From Gautieria morchelliformis (Eukaryota; Basidiomycota; Agaricomycetes; Gomphales; Gomphaceae), in the NCBI GenBank assembly GCA_015179125.1, contig WHVA01000216.1:1-64000 (forward strand): a DNA stretch of 64,000 nt, read 5' to 3'. Of this stretch, positions 1 to 9,927 are shown piece by piece. A program made the translations under genes and the position numbers. Position 1 is the first letter of the stretch, and every line of letters begins with the position of its first letter. Below the pieces are notes generated by a model. That model searched no databases and was not told where the DNA came from. It saw nothing but the letters and a program-made list of their open reading frames with translations.

Positions 1-974
1 TTGTGTTTAGGATCGTGCATCTGCCATTGCCGGGGCTTGAATCAGTCATGTGGTCATTGGCTAACGACTGGAGCAGGTATCTAAATGATTTAGAACCACA
101 AATTTAGGAATTTGGGCTTATGGATAGTCATCCAATGTTCTGCCTTTTGGAACACCAGGGAACTGTGCCACCATTGATTATATCCCCGACTCCGACTGAA
201 AGGAGGGGAGGGTTCTGTCGACACAACCTTGTCAGGATCCTGACTTTGCCTGCAAAGTTTATGATGTATGAACATGTTTGCCTTCTTGTTAATTTGCCTG
301 CAATACTTTTTAATATCTTGTCCTGTTTTATGTTCCTCTTAGCCCATATTTTCTTTTCCCTGCATTATCGTATAATAATGCAATTGTTTTTCATGTTGGT
401 TTTGTACCTTTTTGTGAATGCCATCAATATCTTGGTCTTATCTTGCTGTTTTTCCCGCATTATTATTTTTGGCTGTGCTTTCTTTAAATGTCTTATATCA
501 TGACATTTTTCCCCCCATGTACCACTCATCTCTTCTCTTCTACCCCATGTCTATAAGGTATGTCTTTCTTGAAGTCTTTGTACTTTTTTGCTGACTTTTT
601 GATTTGTCCTTTGTTTTGTGCTGTGCTGTTTCCTTGTTATACTGGTCCTGTCACAGTTGTCCTTCTCCATGTCTCATATACTTTCCAGATCTTCCTCTAC
701 ATGTGGTGCCATGTCTCCTTCTTCTGTTCTTCCGTATTGGTGTTGTCCTCCTTATGATAACCTCAAGTCACTTCTCCCACTTCATACCCTGTCGTTTTTG
801 GTATCTCTGTGTTCACACCTTGGTATTGCCTTATCTTCTATGGACCATCATGCTAAACTGATATTAGTTGATTGTATACTATCCTCTCTTCATCATGATT
901 GTGTTTTTTTTTTTGATAATGTGTCTTTGACCACTCTTCAGAATCATTCCATGCAGTACCTCTCTGCTTCATAG
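1..974. repeat. Transposon-derived flank, no gene recognised
   Basis: Only short open frames without recognisable domains. About 30 bases near 106-135 recur near 34300-34330, just upstream of a Copia RNase H fragment, so at least this edge is probably Copia-derived. A purine run near 195-215 followed by TGTCGACA could be a polypurine tract plus LTR start, but I could not find the other edge. The pyrimidine-rich stretch 250-960 shows nothing I can name. Confidence 0.4.
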
Positions 975-1975
975 TGTCATGACCTGTCTATTTCTCTTAC
1001 CCCACTGCCTCTATGTTCCCCCTCGTCACTCCCTAGCATCTTCGCCAGAGTTCGCCTCACCCCCCAACCACTCCTCCTCTATGTCCACTCTATCCGCTGT
1101 TCGCCCCATTCTCCGAACCGCTATTCGCTGCTCGCACATTTTGCCAGCAGGCACACCATCAAATACGATCGATACCATTTACCCGGCGTGATGGTTCATC
1201 ACTAACCCCATCATCTTCTTAATCCAACCCCTTTGGGTGTTCATATGGTCAAAGTGTGTTCGCAGGACGTCCCTTCCGTAGGTCGTGCGGGGTCAACCCA
1301 GTAGACGAAGAGTCTGTGCAGGGTAGCATGTATGTGGGTCCCAAGACATGGTTTTGTACATAAGTGCCTTCGCCACCTTTACTCTCCGTCATTTCATGTT
1401 CGCACTCTGCCCTCACTCTATTGTATGTTTATTCCATCTACTTAGTATCATGACTGCGCACCCCTATCCAACCCTGGCTCACGACGGCCTCTTTCCTATT
1501 CGCTGATACCTTACAAGCATTCGATATAAGTAGTTTACATTCGCATGTATATTCTCCAGTTCAATTATCATATGTCGTCCATCTTGTGCAAACTTGACCT
1601 CGCTGTGATCATCGTCTTGAGCCTTCTCCTGGAGATTTCTACCTTCGACCAGAAGAGGACTTAGGCATCACTGGTGAGTTCTCATACTTCATCTTCGTTA
1701 CCTTAGCCTTCGAACTATTTTCTGTGCTGATGGCGAAGGGATTGTCGCTACTTAGACAACCCTTCCATGACACCTTGTACGTTACATCGTCAAGTGCCAC
1801 GGGCTATTTTGCTACAACTGTAGATAGGGCGAGCCCCGCTCGGGAAGCCCTCTTTTCTTGTGAACATTTATTGGTTCACCTATTCACCGAACGGCATACT
1901 TATTCGCACAAGTTATTCGGGCATTCACTGTGTTCACTAATACACGATATTAATGCCTGAAAACCAATCTTGACA
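975..1975 (+). mobile_element. Solo LTR, family LTR-A (copy 1)
   Basis: Begins TGTCATGACC and ends AATCTTGACA, so the ends form a short TGTCA/TGACA inverted repeat. It is flanked by a perfect 5-bp target duplication CATAG (970-974 and 1976-1980). Length is 1,001 bp. No internal retrotransposon sequence adjoins it, so it is a solo LTR left by LTR-LTR recombination. The same sequence recurs at 22377, 25181, 27767, 28050, 28241 (reversed), 37231 and 40247. Confidence 0.93.
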
Positions 1976-2394
1976 CATAGGCATCATCATCCCTCCTCTA
2001 TACCTTGTCTCCTTTTCAGTTAATTTTACAATGCATTCTGGCTAATTATGGTGAAGATTTTTTCATGATCTTGAGTGTACTCCCTTCCCCTGTACACCCA
2101 CTTTCTGTTGCTGTCCTGTGGGAGCTGTCTTGTATGGCCGTTGATCCCATTGTTCAGGTGTCCAATGTTGCATTTTTACCACTGACTGATTTGATGGCTC
2201 TTTCCTTGCATTTAGGTGTACCTGTCAAATCTATGTCACCCACATATTTTTCTTGTGCTTCACATCTTGTCCCTCACTTCCATGCTTACTGCTGTAAGCT
2301 TGAGTTATTGGACACTGATGAGAATGCTGCTGAGTTGCATATGTGTTGTCCTTATCTCCTAATGCCTCTCCCTCCTATCTAAAGGTGGTTGCTG
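1976..2394 (+). repeat. Repeat I copy 1 (Helitron-associated)
   Basis: About 2037-2390 matches, reversed, the split sequence at 24950-25180, 26169-26275 and 27335-27565, where it lies next to a Helitron helicase relic. A frame of about 125 residues (2005-2382) stays open here, and part of it is also open in the second copy at 27167-27568. I do not recognise the product. LTR-A copy 1 inserted at its left side, so both sides of that LTR are one older unit. Confidence 0.6.
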
Positions 2395-2745
2395 TAAGAA
2401 CCGAGCCTTTGGCCGGCTACTAACTGGTACTACCTTCTGCCAACCTGAGCCTTGTGATTCCCTGCCTGACCTCGAGCCTATCCCCGAGCTTAACCTATGA
2501 CCTTATCCCCTTAGTTATCTGCTCCACCCCATCACACATCAAATTAGTTATAATTACCTCACCCATATCCCTGCTTATGCTCGCCCCTGATTCCTCATCT
2601 CGCCCGTATATAAACCCTCTTGTTTGCACACTTATTCCTCAGTCTGAAAATCAACTATCATACTCCCTTTGATCCTTAGTTTCTAAATACTCGCCTCTTG
2701 ATCAAACCTCGCCTCTTATTCATTTACCTAAGAAATTGGGACTCG
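2395..2745. other. Unassigned, LTR-like promoter stretch
   Basis: No coding potential seen. A TATATAAA sequence near 2607 followed by a C/T-rich run is typical of an LTR promoter and leader, but I cannot define edges or a target duplication. Confidence 0.25.
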
Positions 2746-3159
2746 TCTAATCAGATCTCTCAACCATATATAATAATATAGTACAGGTATTGTCCATACT
2801 TGCTTCTATATTCTGTGATTGTACATCTAACATGTTTCATATATACTTCTAACATGTACTCATATAGTCCATACTCGCCTCTACATTCTATCATCATACA
2901 TGTAACATGCGTCATATATACTTTTAATATATAGTCATCCACATCCTCTCTGAAATTGCTCTGTTATCTGAATACACACCATGCTTTAGCACATACAACC
3001 ATATTTTTAAAATATCAGAACATTCAAAGAAATTTAGAATGTCCACAATATACAAGTTGCTCAAAATGATGGACTATGAATTCGGTTAGGGTTGATATTT
3101 TAAAAGATATCTAATATATCCTAGAAGAATGTACATTGTTGTCAATATGAACATCCTCC
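2746..3159 (+). mobile_element. MITE-F, 5'-truncated copy
   Basis: About 410 bp closely matching the right two thirds of the elements at 9281-9927 and 21419-22043. It ends in the same terminal motif GAACATCCTCC. The left third and left terminal repeat are missing. The right end abuts the stop codon of the transposase gene on the other strand, so the insertion or truncation took place exactly at the end of that gene. Confidence 0.8.
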
Positions 3160-4482
3160 TAGTAGCGTCTACCCTTCTTCTTTTGACGTCTAATGTAGTC
3201 CTCTATGCACTGCCTTGTATCAAAATCTTCCTCCCTTACCCAAGTGTGATCTTCATAGTTTTTCCATTGAACTAAGTATTCTCTTCTCTTTCCTTTTGTC
3301 CTATGATCTAGTATTTTGTTCACTTCATATGTATCTTCTATATCTTGGTCAGATTCATTTGTATCTGTACCTGCTAATAATTGTGCTTGATACTTAGACA
3401 TTTTCTTTGCATCTTCTGTAATATCCTTTAGAGTTGAGATTCTCAGTGACTCAAAGTCGAGGGTATCAGTTGATGGATAGTCAAAATGGCTTTCCATCCA
3501 TGACATATGATTAGGTTGTGCTTGGAGCTCTCCTAATTTAACAAACCGTTTGATATTAAGCAGCAAGCATGCTAATCTAAACTGCAAAGAGAATATCTTA
3601 GGATTCGATGTTTGGACAGGCTTCTGATTATTTAACTTCTTAAATGTCATTCCTAATTCTGAAACTACCAAATCTTTCATTGTAGCGCTTCTCCATATCT
3701 GATAGTTCAGCATTCTTCTGCTTCCAAATTGGATGGCAGAAATTCATGTCTTTCAATCTACCTTGCTTTACTACTTGTTTCACAAATAGTGTATAGCCTC
3801 CATCAAGAGCCATACGATCTACCTTATCCATCTTATCTCTTAAGTTCATTTCTGTGAACATTGCTCCATCAGAGTGGCTACATGGCAATGAATCAGAAAC
3901 AAACAAAGCCATCTCATGAAAATCAATAATTACTTGAGTTCTCATTCCAGAATTTCTGTGTTTATGTGACCATTGTACTTTAGATGATCTTCCTATTTCT
4001 GTTCCTCTTGTGTCATGACCATCAAGGAATAAAGTTATTGTGTTGAATAGTTCTTCCTTATTATTATCCTTTGCAGATAATATTCTAATCCTTATGTTGG
4101 AAAACATATGAGCCAACAAATCAATGACTTTGTCATTTAAGTCATTATTAAGGTCCTTTTCATGTCCAAAAAAACTCTGATGGATCGCATGAAAAGTACT
4201 CCCAGGTATAAATCTGTTCATATCATCAAATGTACAACCTTCAATCAGATGATAGAGTATTAATAGCCCCTTCTCTACATTTCGATATGGACCTGGGTGG
4301 TGCTTGAATGGAAATACCACTACTAGGAAGAAGAACACTGGTATTGGTCCAAGTTTCTCTAGTACTCTTTTTTTGATGAGATCTATTTCAGAAACAGGTT
4401 TTAGTCCTGTTCGATGAAATTTAGTTGGCTTCAACAAAGGCCATTTTTCATCAAGAAACCCCCAATGTTCATTCATCAACAT
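3159..4482 (-). pseudogene. DDE transposase with C-terminal chromodomain, frameshifted
   Basis: A start at 4482 opens a 280-residue frame that looks like a Harbinger/DDE_Tnp_4-type nuclease. The candidate triad is D154 in FLDGHDT, D227 in ALDGGYTLF and E269 in RYNERFGSF, the last matching the VERAFG-type motif of the family. Just after E269 the frame breaks. The sequence continues in another frame (entering about 3650-3713) with SELGMTFKKLNN and runs to 3159. Its tail contains a chromodomain-like block: YEVNKILDH, YLVQWKNYEDHTWV, then an acidic and aromatic finish. Reading across a single shift would give about 440-450 residues. A chromodomain on a cut-and-paste transposase may steer insertion toward methylated histones, as known for chromoviral integrases; that is inference. 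Codon use is AT-rich like the rest of the island. Family assignment is from motif reading only. Confidence 0.75.
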
Positions 4483-4941
4483 TTGCTATTCTTCAAGGAG
4501 TGACTCATTCATTATAAAGGAAAGTTCTCAGCTACAACTATGAGTTGGAAAAAAGAGTGTTGTATAGTTGAGTTCGTTGATAAGATGAGGACTTTATATA
4601 TTTCGATTTTATATTGCATTCACTATTCAACTCTCTAAATAAAACCATAAACAACATAAAGGGAATATAGAATTTTACTGGAATTATATTCTCAACTACT
4701 GGTCTAGATTACCTTCCACAATAAGTGATGACATATACACTAACAGATAGAGATAAATCAATCAAACCAAACTTTGTAGTTAGCAAGCACGATTATAATA
4801 ACAGTCTTTGTGATGATATGTAATTTAAACAACAGTGCTAGCAGTCACAAGGACCTAGCTAACAATTTAATTATAAAACCAGATTAGATGAGTCAGTATT
4901 GAAAATTGATTCTGTGAAATTGTAAATTGGGTCTAGTAGCC
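4483..4941. other. AT-rich intergenic stretch
   Basis: Lies between two divergent ORFs. No repeat edge, RNA gene or long frame was recognised. It may hold the promoters of both neighbours. Confidence 0.4.
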
Positions 4942-6023
4942 ATGGAAGCCCAGATTATCAAGCTCTCTAAAAGGATTGACAGAATCACAGAATGGATAGA
5001 TGAGATAATATCAAATCTCAAACAGATATCTATGGAACAACGTAGAGAGATTATAGAATTAAGAGAGCAGATCAAAAATAATAAGCATGTAGGATTGCGA
5101 ATTAGAAAGATTGCTGGATGTTGTATGTTTTATGATTCACAAGATAATTGCTATAGTCTAGAAGATATGGATGTCTTTATAGATGAAAAACCTCGCAAGT
5201 TGTCTATAGTGTACCGTAAAAAGAAAGACCTGGTATCATATGAGATTGTAGATAATCAAATAAATTTTATGACAAAACAACACAACAAACCAGAACCAAT
5301 AAATTTAACACCGGTTCTCACTCAAAAGGAATCTCAGCTTATTGAAGAAGAAATAAGCAGTAGAAACATTAAATTTGATATCAAAAATATCACAGAAAAT
5401 TGTAGGGTATATAATTCTGAAGATAATTACTTTGAGTTAGCAGACATGGATGTATTTATACATGGAGAAGAAATATCCCCTTTAATAGCATATGATGAAG
5501 AGGATGATCTAGTATCATATGAGGTCAATGATAATAATCAAATAAATTTGCTAACAGCAAAACCAGATAAATTGGATCATGCTAGAGATATCAAAAGAAT
5601 AACACCAAGTTGTAGAATACACGATTCAGAAGGTAATTACTATGAGTTAGCAGACATGGATGTATATATGGATGGAAAAAAAGTATCCATTTTAACAGCA
5701 TATTATGCACGTAATTATCTGTATCATGTGAGGTCAATGATAATAATCAAATAAACCTCCTAACAAAACAACAAGATAAGAATAGTACAAAGGATAGTTT
5801 AGTAAATAAGTCTCTTCAAAGGAGTAAAACTAGATCAAAACTAGCTGAGATCTCAATATTTGATACTCTTGATGAGAAAGGAAATATCGATACTCGATCA
5901 ATATTTGAGATTGATGATGAGATACGCAAGCAGAATAGATTAGATTCCAATAATGAGAGATCAATGTTAGATATTCTTCAAGATAGGTGCCCACCAATAA
6001 TCCTAGAAGATGAGGTATTGTGA
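4942..6023 (+). pseudogene. Three-module repeat protein with coiled coil, frameshifted
   Basis: The first ATG is at 4942. Residues 1-50 are charged and heptad-like (predicted coiled coil). Then follow three copies of a ~75 aa module with the pattern I-x-x-I-x-x-x-C, a D/S-x-x-N/G-Y/C segment, the core LADMDV(F/Y), and a tail reading LVSYEV-DNNQIN. Copy 3 is broken near 5710: the original frame ends at 5754, while the expected tail continues in another frame to TGA at 6021-6023, with a further ~85 charged residues. It could be a pseudogene, a sequencing error or an unannotated intron. I know no family with this module; the spacing suggests small beta-rich domains repeated in tandem. The upstream neighbour is the divergent transposase. 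Confidence 0.6.
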
Positions 6024-6539
6024 CCTCTACATTTGTGAGTCCGGGAACCTTTTCCATCCATTGATATAAAAATTTGGAACAGCATATAAGCTGGAGGTTC
6101 CAAATGACCCATAGAGTATAAAGACATAAGATGGTATTATTATCATTGAATCTGAATCCACTCTCCACTTTAAATGGGAAGTTGAATTTAAATCCCATTA
6201 GATTGATGAATTATGTATCATACATGTTTGTTTCTAAATACTAATTCAAGTACTGGAATTATCATCATATTCCATGGTAACTGATATATAAATGTATTTC
6301 TACGAATATCAGATCTTATGATGTTAGAGATAGAATAAAGTATAATTACTAGTCATGAAAGTGAATGTATTGGTTATATAAGTCATTCTATATGAAGAGT
6401 CAAAATCATAATATTTAGCAATGTTTCTATTAAGATTCTTGATGATAAATATCAAAACTGTAGAAATTAAGCTTTTAAACAAAGCTTGTACACTATCTTA
6501 TGACTCATAGATTACCTCACCAAGTTGTAAAACGTAATA
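6024..6539. other. AT-rich stretch without a recognised gene
   Basis: A minus-strand frame at 5830-6198 overlaps the end of the previous gene on the opposite strand and looks like a shadow. I see nothing else here. Confidence 0.4.
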
Positions 6540-6610
6540 GACCAAATAGCTTAGTTGGTAAAGCACCCTATATACTAATGGGGTCCCAGGTTCGAACCCT
6601 GGCCTGGTTA
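6540..6610 (+). tRNA. tRNA-like sequence, anticodon uncertain
   Basis: The D arm is perfect (GCTT/AAGC with loop AGTTGGTA), as is the T arm (CCAGG-TTCGAAC-CCTGG). These also provide good A-box and B-box promoter matches. The acceptor stem pairs for about five of seven positions (GACCAAA against CCTGGTT). The anticodon stem CCCTA/TGGGG leaves an eight-base loop, TATACTAA, instead of seven, so the anticodon cannot be assigned. It is a tRNA, a decayed tRNA, or the head of a tRNA-derived SINE. Confidence 0.55.
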
Positions 6611-6623
6611 ATAGAGAATTCTA

Positions 6624-7277
6624 TCAGAGGTCTGTAATATGTTTGAGTATATACTCAAACATATATTCGACAATTTCACAGACCTCTGATGAATCTTCTG
6701 TGATTTTTAAGGTTCTATATAAAGTAATCAGAGTTGGACCGCTTTCTACATTTTTTGTTTTATAAACCTTCATCCTTCCATCTTGTAGTATAAGTACACC
6801 ATAGACTGTGACTTTTTCTTGTGATTGACATTTAGGATATAAGGCAAACATCATACTCCTTATTAGAGTATTATATATATAACATTCATTACATGTACCA
6901 TATCCTACAACTAAAGGATACTTTGTTTTACCATTTAATGTGAGTTTTCCAATCATTGTACAAAAGCAATCAGGACTTACCACCCATTGTAAAACTGTAA
7001 AATCTGAGATGCTCTTTATTATTAATCTATACAGCCCATCAGGACTATAGTCCTCTGGAAGGAAAAGCTGTTGTCCACAAGAAAAAACTGACCATTTTTC
7101 CAAGAAATCATATATGTTATCACACAAGATGGCTTCTGTGTTTATTTTCAAAGATCCTATTTCAATGACAGACCTGTTAAAATTATCTAGTTCAAAGGTT
7201 TGTGTCCTGCCTTTATTACCAAAAAAGGCAGATATCTTACGGATAATCCATTTTATAGCAAGCATCATCTCCTTCAT
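6624..7277 (-). CDS. Hypothetical protein, 217 aa
   Basis: A complete single-exon frame from an ATG at 7277. The N-terminus has a hydrophobic patch (about residues 5-20) but is not a clean signal peptide. The middle has several cysteines (SPDCFC, GTCNECY) that could bind metal. The C-terminus is rich in aromatic and acidic residues. I recognise no family. It lies just beyond the tRNA-like sequence, on the opposite strand, in the AT-rich island. Its AT-rich codon use matches the island, not the housekeeping block at 44-47 kb. Confidence 0.5.
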   Translation of the reverse strand: MKEMMLAIKWIIRKISAFFGNKGRTQTFELDNFNRSVIEIGSLKINTEAILCDNIYDFLEKWSVFSCGQQLFLPEDYSPDGLYRLIIKSISDFTVLQWVVSPDCFCTMIGKLTLNGKTKYPLVVGYGTCNECYIYNTLIRSMMFALYPKCQSQEKVTVYGVLILQDGRMKVYKTKNVESGPTLITLYRTLKITEDSSEVCEIVEYMFEYILKHITDL

Positions 7278-7871
7278 CTATATGAATTGACAACTTTGTG
7301 AAATAAGTTTTTATTTAGCATGTTGTGTAGTTCTAGTTATAACCTGGTAGAAATGCATTTATCTACATGCCCATAGTCGCTTAGTGTATAATATTATGTC
7401 ATTCTGTGATAATAGGCACTAAACAAATATTATCTACACCGCTAAGATACTCTTTACTATCAAACAAGGCCATGCAAAAAGGTATGTTAATGAACTCTAG
7501 ATAAGAAAGAAACCCTTACACATATCAGCAGACACCAACACATATACAGTAACTGAACATGACAGTGTCTTACTGTTTGATATTGTTGCTGTTGGATCAC
7601 GTATTCCTCCACCTCAGGAAAAGAGGACTACCACGATTTATAAGAAATGTCAGTCCAAAATTTTAGGTTCTTCACGCTGACTGATCTCATAATTAGCTAC
7701 TTACAAGCTGAAATATATAGCAAAAGGCATTCAAAAAAGAGTCAAGTCTATTCTGCGACTGTAGATAATAATCATATGATTCTATAACTAATAGAGGGTA
7801 GGAGCTGAATCCTGTCAAAACAAAAAGTGAATACAAACTGAGTTTAATATAATATACAAGCTGGATTGACA
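7278..7871. other. AT-rich intergenic stretch
   Basis: No gene or repeat recognised. A short minus-strand frame at 7693-7878 has no supporting feature. Confidence 0.4.
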
Positions 7872-8075
7872 ATGACATATATCCCTACAGCAGGAGATAA
7901 AGTGACATTTAAACATCCAAGGACTGGGAAGGAGATCAAGGGTGATGTTAAAGAAGTACATGACTTCCTGGGGAGAGCAATCATCATATATAAGAGAGTG
8001 AAAATCCCACCTTATATAATGCTGCTGCCGGTATCTCTTCCTTTTGCAGCACTAACAAAAGTAGAAGATAATTGA
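7872..8075 (+). CDS. Small basic protein, SH3-like pattern
   Basis: Sixty-seven residues from an ATG at 7872. The N-terminal half (AGDKVTFKHPRTGKEIKGDV) reads like a small beta-barrel in which a turn of charged residues separates two hydrophobic strands, as in SH3/KOW-type folds. The C-terminal half is hydrophobic. No family was recognised. It has the same orientation as the two following frames and may belong with them. Confidence 0.4.
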   Translation: MTYIPTAGDKVTFKHPRTGKEIKGDVKEVHDFLGRAIIIYKRVKIPPYIMLLPVSLPFAALTKVEDN

Positions 8076-8242
8076 CAAGCTATTTATATACTAGAAAAGA
8101 AAAAAATTGTCAGATTGGTGAGCTTTTAAAAACCCTTTTATACAACTATATTTTTGTAAGGTGATAAGCTATATAAAATGTTATCACGATATGTATCATT
8201 TTTAAAATATATTGAATGATAAGAGTAGAGTGTTTTTAGAAG

Positions 8243-8838
8243 ATGGAGATGGATATAAAAGCTCTTCTAAGAACCTCTATTGAAGTTGCTATAGACCAGT
8301 ATACTAATTCCAATAACTTGGAGTGTTACTGGTATGCTCCTTGGACCATAATTCTCATGGGTTGCTTTGCCAATACTATGATAATAACCTTCAACATGCA
8401 TTTGTTTATGCTGTTGAAAATAGAGATGGAGAAGATAATGTAAGACATTTAATCCCTGATTTTACTGTTACTAAATATACTAAGAATAATAACACTATAA
8501 ATAGTACTACATTTTTAATAGTGGAACTAAAAAGAAGTGTTAAAGCTACAGAAGAACTTGAAATGATCTTCAAGGATACTCAGGAGCAACTGATAAATCA
8601 GGTGACAGTACTATTCCTAGATACCAATTATGAAAGTGTATATGGTATAGCTGCTATAGGGGAATATTGGAGACTTATTAAATATAAAAATTTAAATCAT
8701 AAGTAGAAACCCCAAAAACCTAGAAGTTCTTGGGATAGTGAGAGTTATGGTAAAAAAGTAGAGGTAGTAAAAATAGTACAAGTATATGGACCTTTTGATA
8801 TTTACAGGGGTACATATAAGGAGGATCTTGATAAGTTG
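8243..8838 (+). pseudogene. PD-(D/E)XK nuclease-like protein, broken
   Basis: An ATG at 8243 opens a frame (MEMDIKALLRTSIEVA...) whose homologous continuation moves to another frame near 8340. That frame runs to 8706 and carries LIPDFTVTKY and, about 20 residues later, FLIVELKR. The PDF and VELKR pair fits the D...ExK core of the PD-(D/E)XK fold used by restriction-like and repair nucleases and by nuclease modules of many mobile elements. Sequence after the stop near 8706 (V-E-V-V-K-I-V-Q-V-Y-G-P-F) still looks coding in another frame, ending near 8842. At least one frameshift and possibly a second are present. No substrate can be inferred. Confidence 0.5.
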
Positions 8839-8894
8839 AAAAGATTGGTTATGACAAATTGATATACCTACAATTCTTTAAAAGGATATTAGAT

Positions 8895-9245
8895 ATGTAC
8901 TTCAGAACTCTAGTAGGATGGAAGGTAACAGAAGAAAAGATGATGGAACAATGTACTAGATTAGGAATGAAAGATGTTGAAAACGATTCCAATTATCTCA
9001 GTAAGCTAGTTGGAGTCATAAAAGGTCTTGACTGTCCTATAGTAAGATTCTCTTTAGAAAGACAAGAAGACAGAAAAGAAAAAGGTAAAGATATCCCTTT
9101 CATATTGACAATATGCGAAGGTCCTAAGAGAAAAGGAGAAGTAGATGTGAATAAGATACTAAGTACGTTTCCTGAAATATTTGAAACAATAAAAAGAGAT
9201 CTTGGAATAAAAGGAGAACCTCAATTCTTTTTAGGAGAGCCTTAG
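8895..9245 (+). CDS. Hypothetical charged protein, 116 aa
   Basis: The first ATG of the frame is at 8895. The product is lysine- and glutamate-rich, with a helical N-terminus (WKVTEEKMMEQCTRLGM) and a Gly/Pro tail. It follows the nuclease-like relic in the same orientation and could be its displaced C-terminal part or a separate small gene. No family recognised. It ends 36 bp before MITE-F copy F1. Confidence 0.4.
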   Translation: MYFRTLVGWKVTEEKMMEQCTRLGMKDVENDSNYLSKLVGVIKGLDCPIVRFSLERQEDRKEKGKDIPFILTICEGPKRKGEVDVNKILSTFPEIFETIKRDLGIKGEPQFFLGEP

Positions 9246-9280
9246 AATATAGTATTCATACTTTTTAAAATGTTTTCCTA

Positions 9281-9927
9281 GGGGGATGTTTATAACTGTC
9301 ATATATATGTATATATAGCTTAGCTAATCTATATTTCATAAAATATATCACAATTGAGGCAGTTGCCAGCATCTGTAAGACATGCTTAATCCTAGCCCTA
9401 AAGTTCTTTCTCACAGTCTGCTGCTCCCCCAGGAAAGGGTGTATACCCCATTGTCTAAACCTCAATAGTTATATATCTTTGTACTATAAATGCATATTAT
9501 TTTAAACATACCTTCTAATCAGATCTCTCAACCATATATAATAATATAGTACAGGTATTGTCCATACTTGCTTCTATATTCTGTGATTGTACATCTAACA
9601 TGTTTCATATATACTTCTAACATGTACTCATATAGTCCATACTCGCCTCTACATTCTATCATCATACATGTAACAAGCATCATATATACTTTTAATATAT
9701 AGTCATCCACATCCTCTCTGAAATTGCTCTGTTATCTGAATACACACCATGCTTTAGCACATACAACCATATTTTTAAAATATCAGAACATTCAAAAAAA
9801 TTTAGAATGTCCACAATATACAAGTTGCTCAAAATGATGGACTATGAATTCGGTTAGGGTTGATATTTTAAAAGATATCTAATATATCCTAGAAGAATGT
9901 ACATTGTTGTCAATGTGAACATCCTCC
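9281..9927 (+). mobile_element. MITE-F copy F1
   Basis: A 647-bp element with terminal inverted repeats GGGGGATGTTTA and, reversed, GGAGGATGTTCA. It is flanked by CTA on the left and TTA on the right, a 3-bp target duplication with one change. It matches 21419-22043 over its full length. It has no coding capacity, so it is non-autonomous. The 3-bp A/T-rich duplication and G-rich ends fit a PIF/Harbinger-type origin. Confidence 0.85.

Noticed and set aside
2760-2942. 60-residue minus-strand protein repeated at 9528-9710
   Set aside because: It lies wholly within MITE-F copies; similarity reflects shared DNA, and the third copy does not keep the frame.
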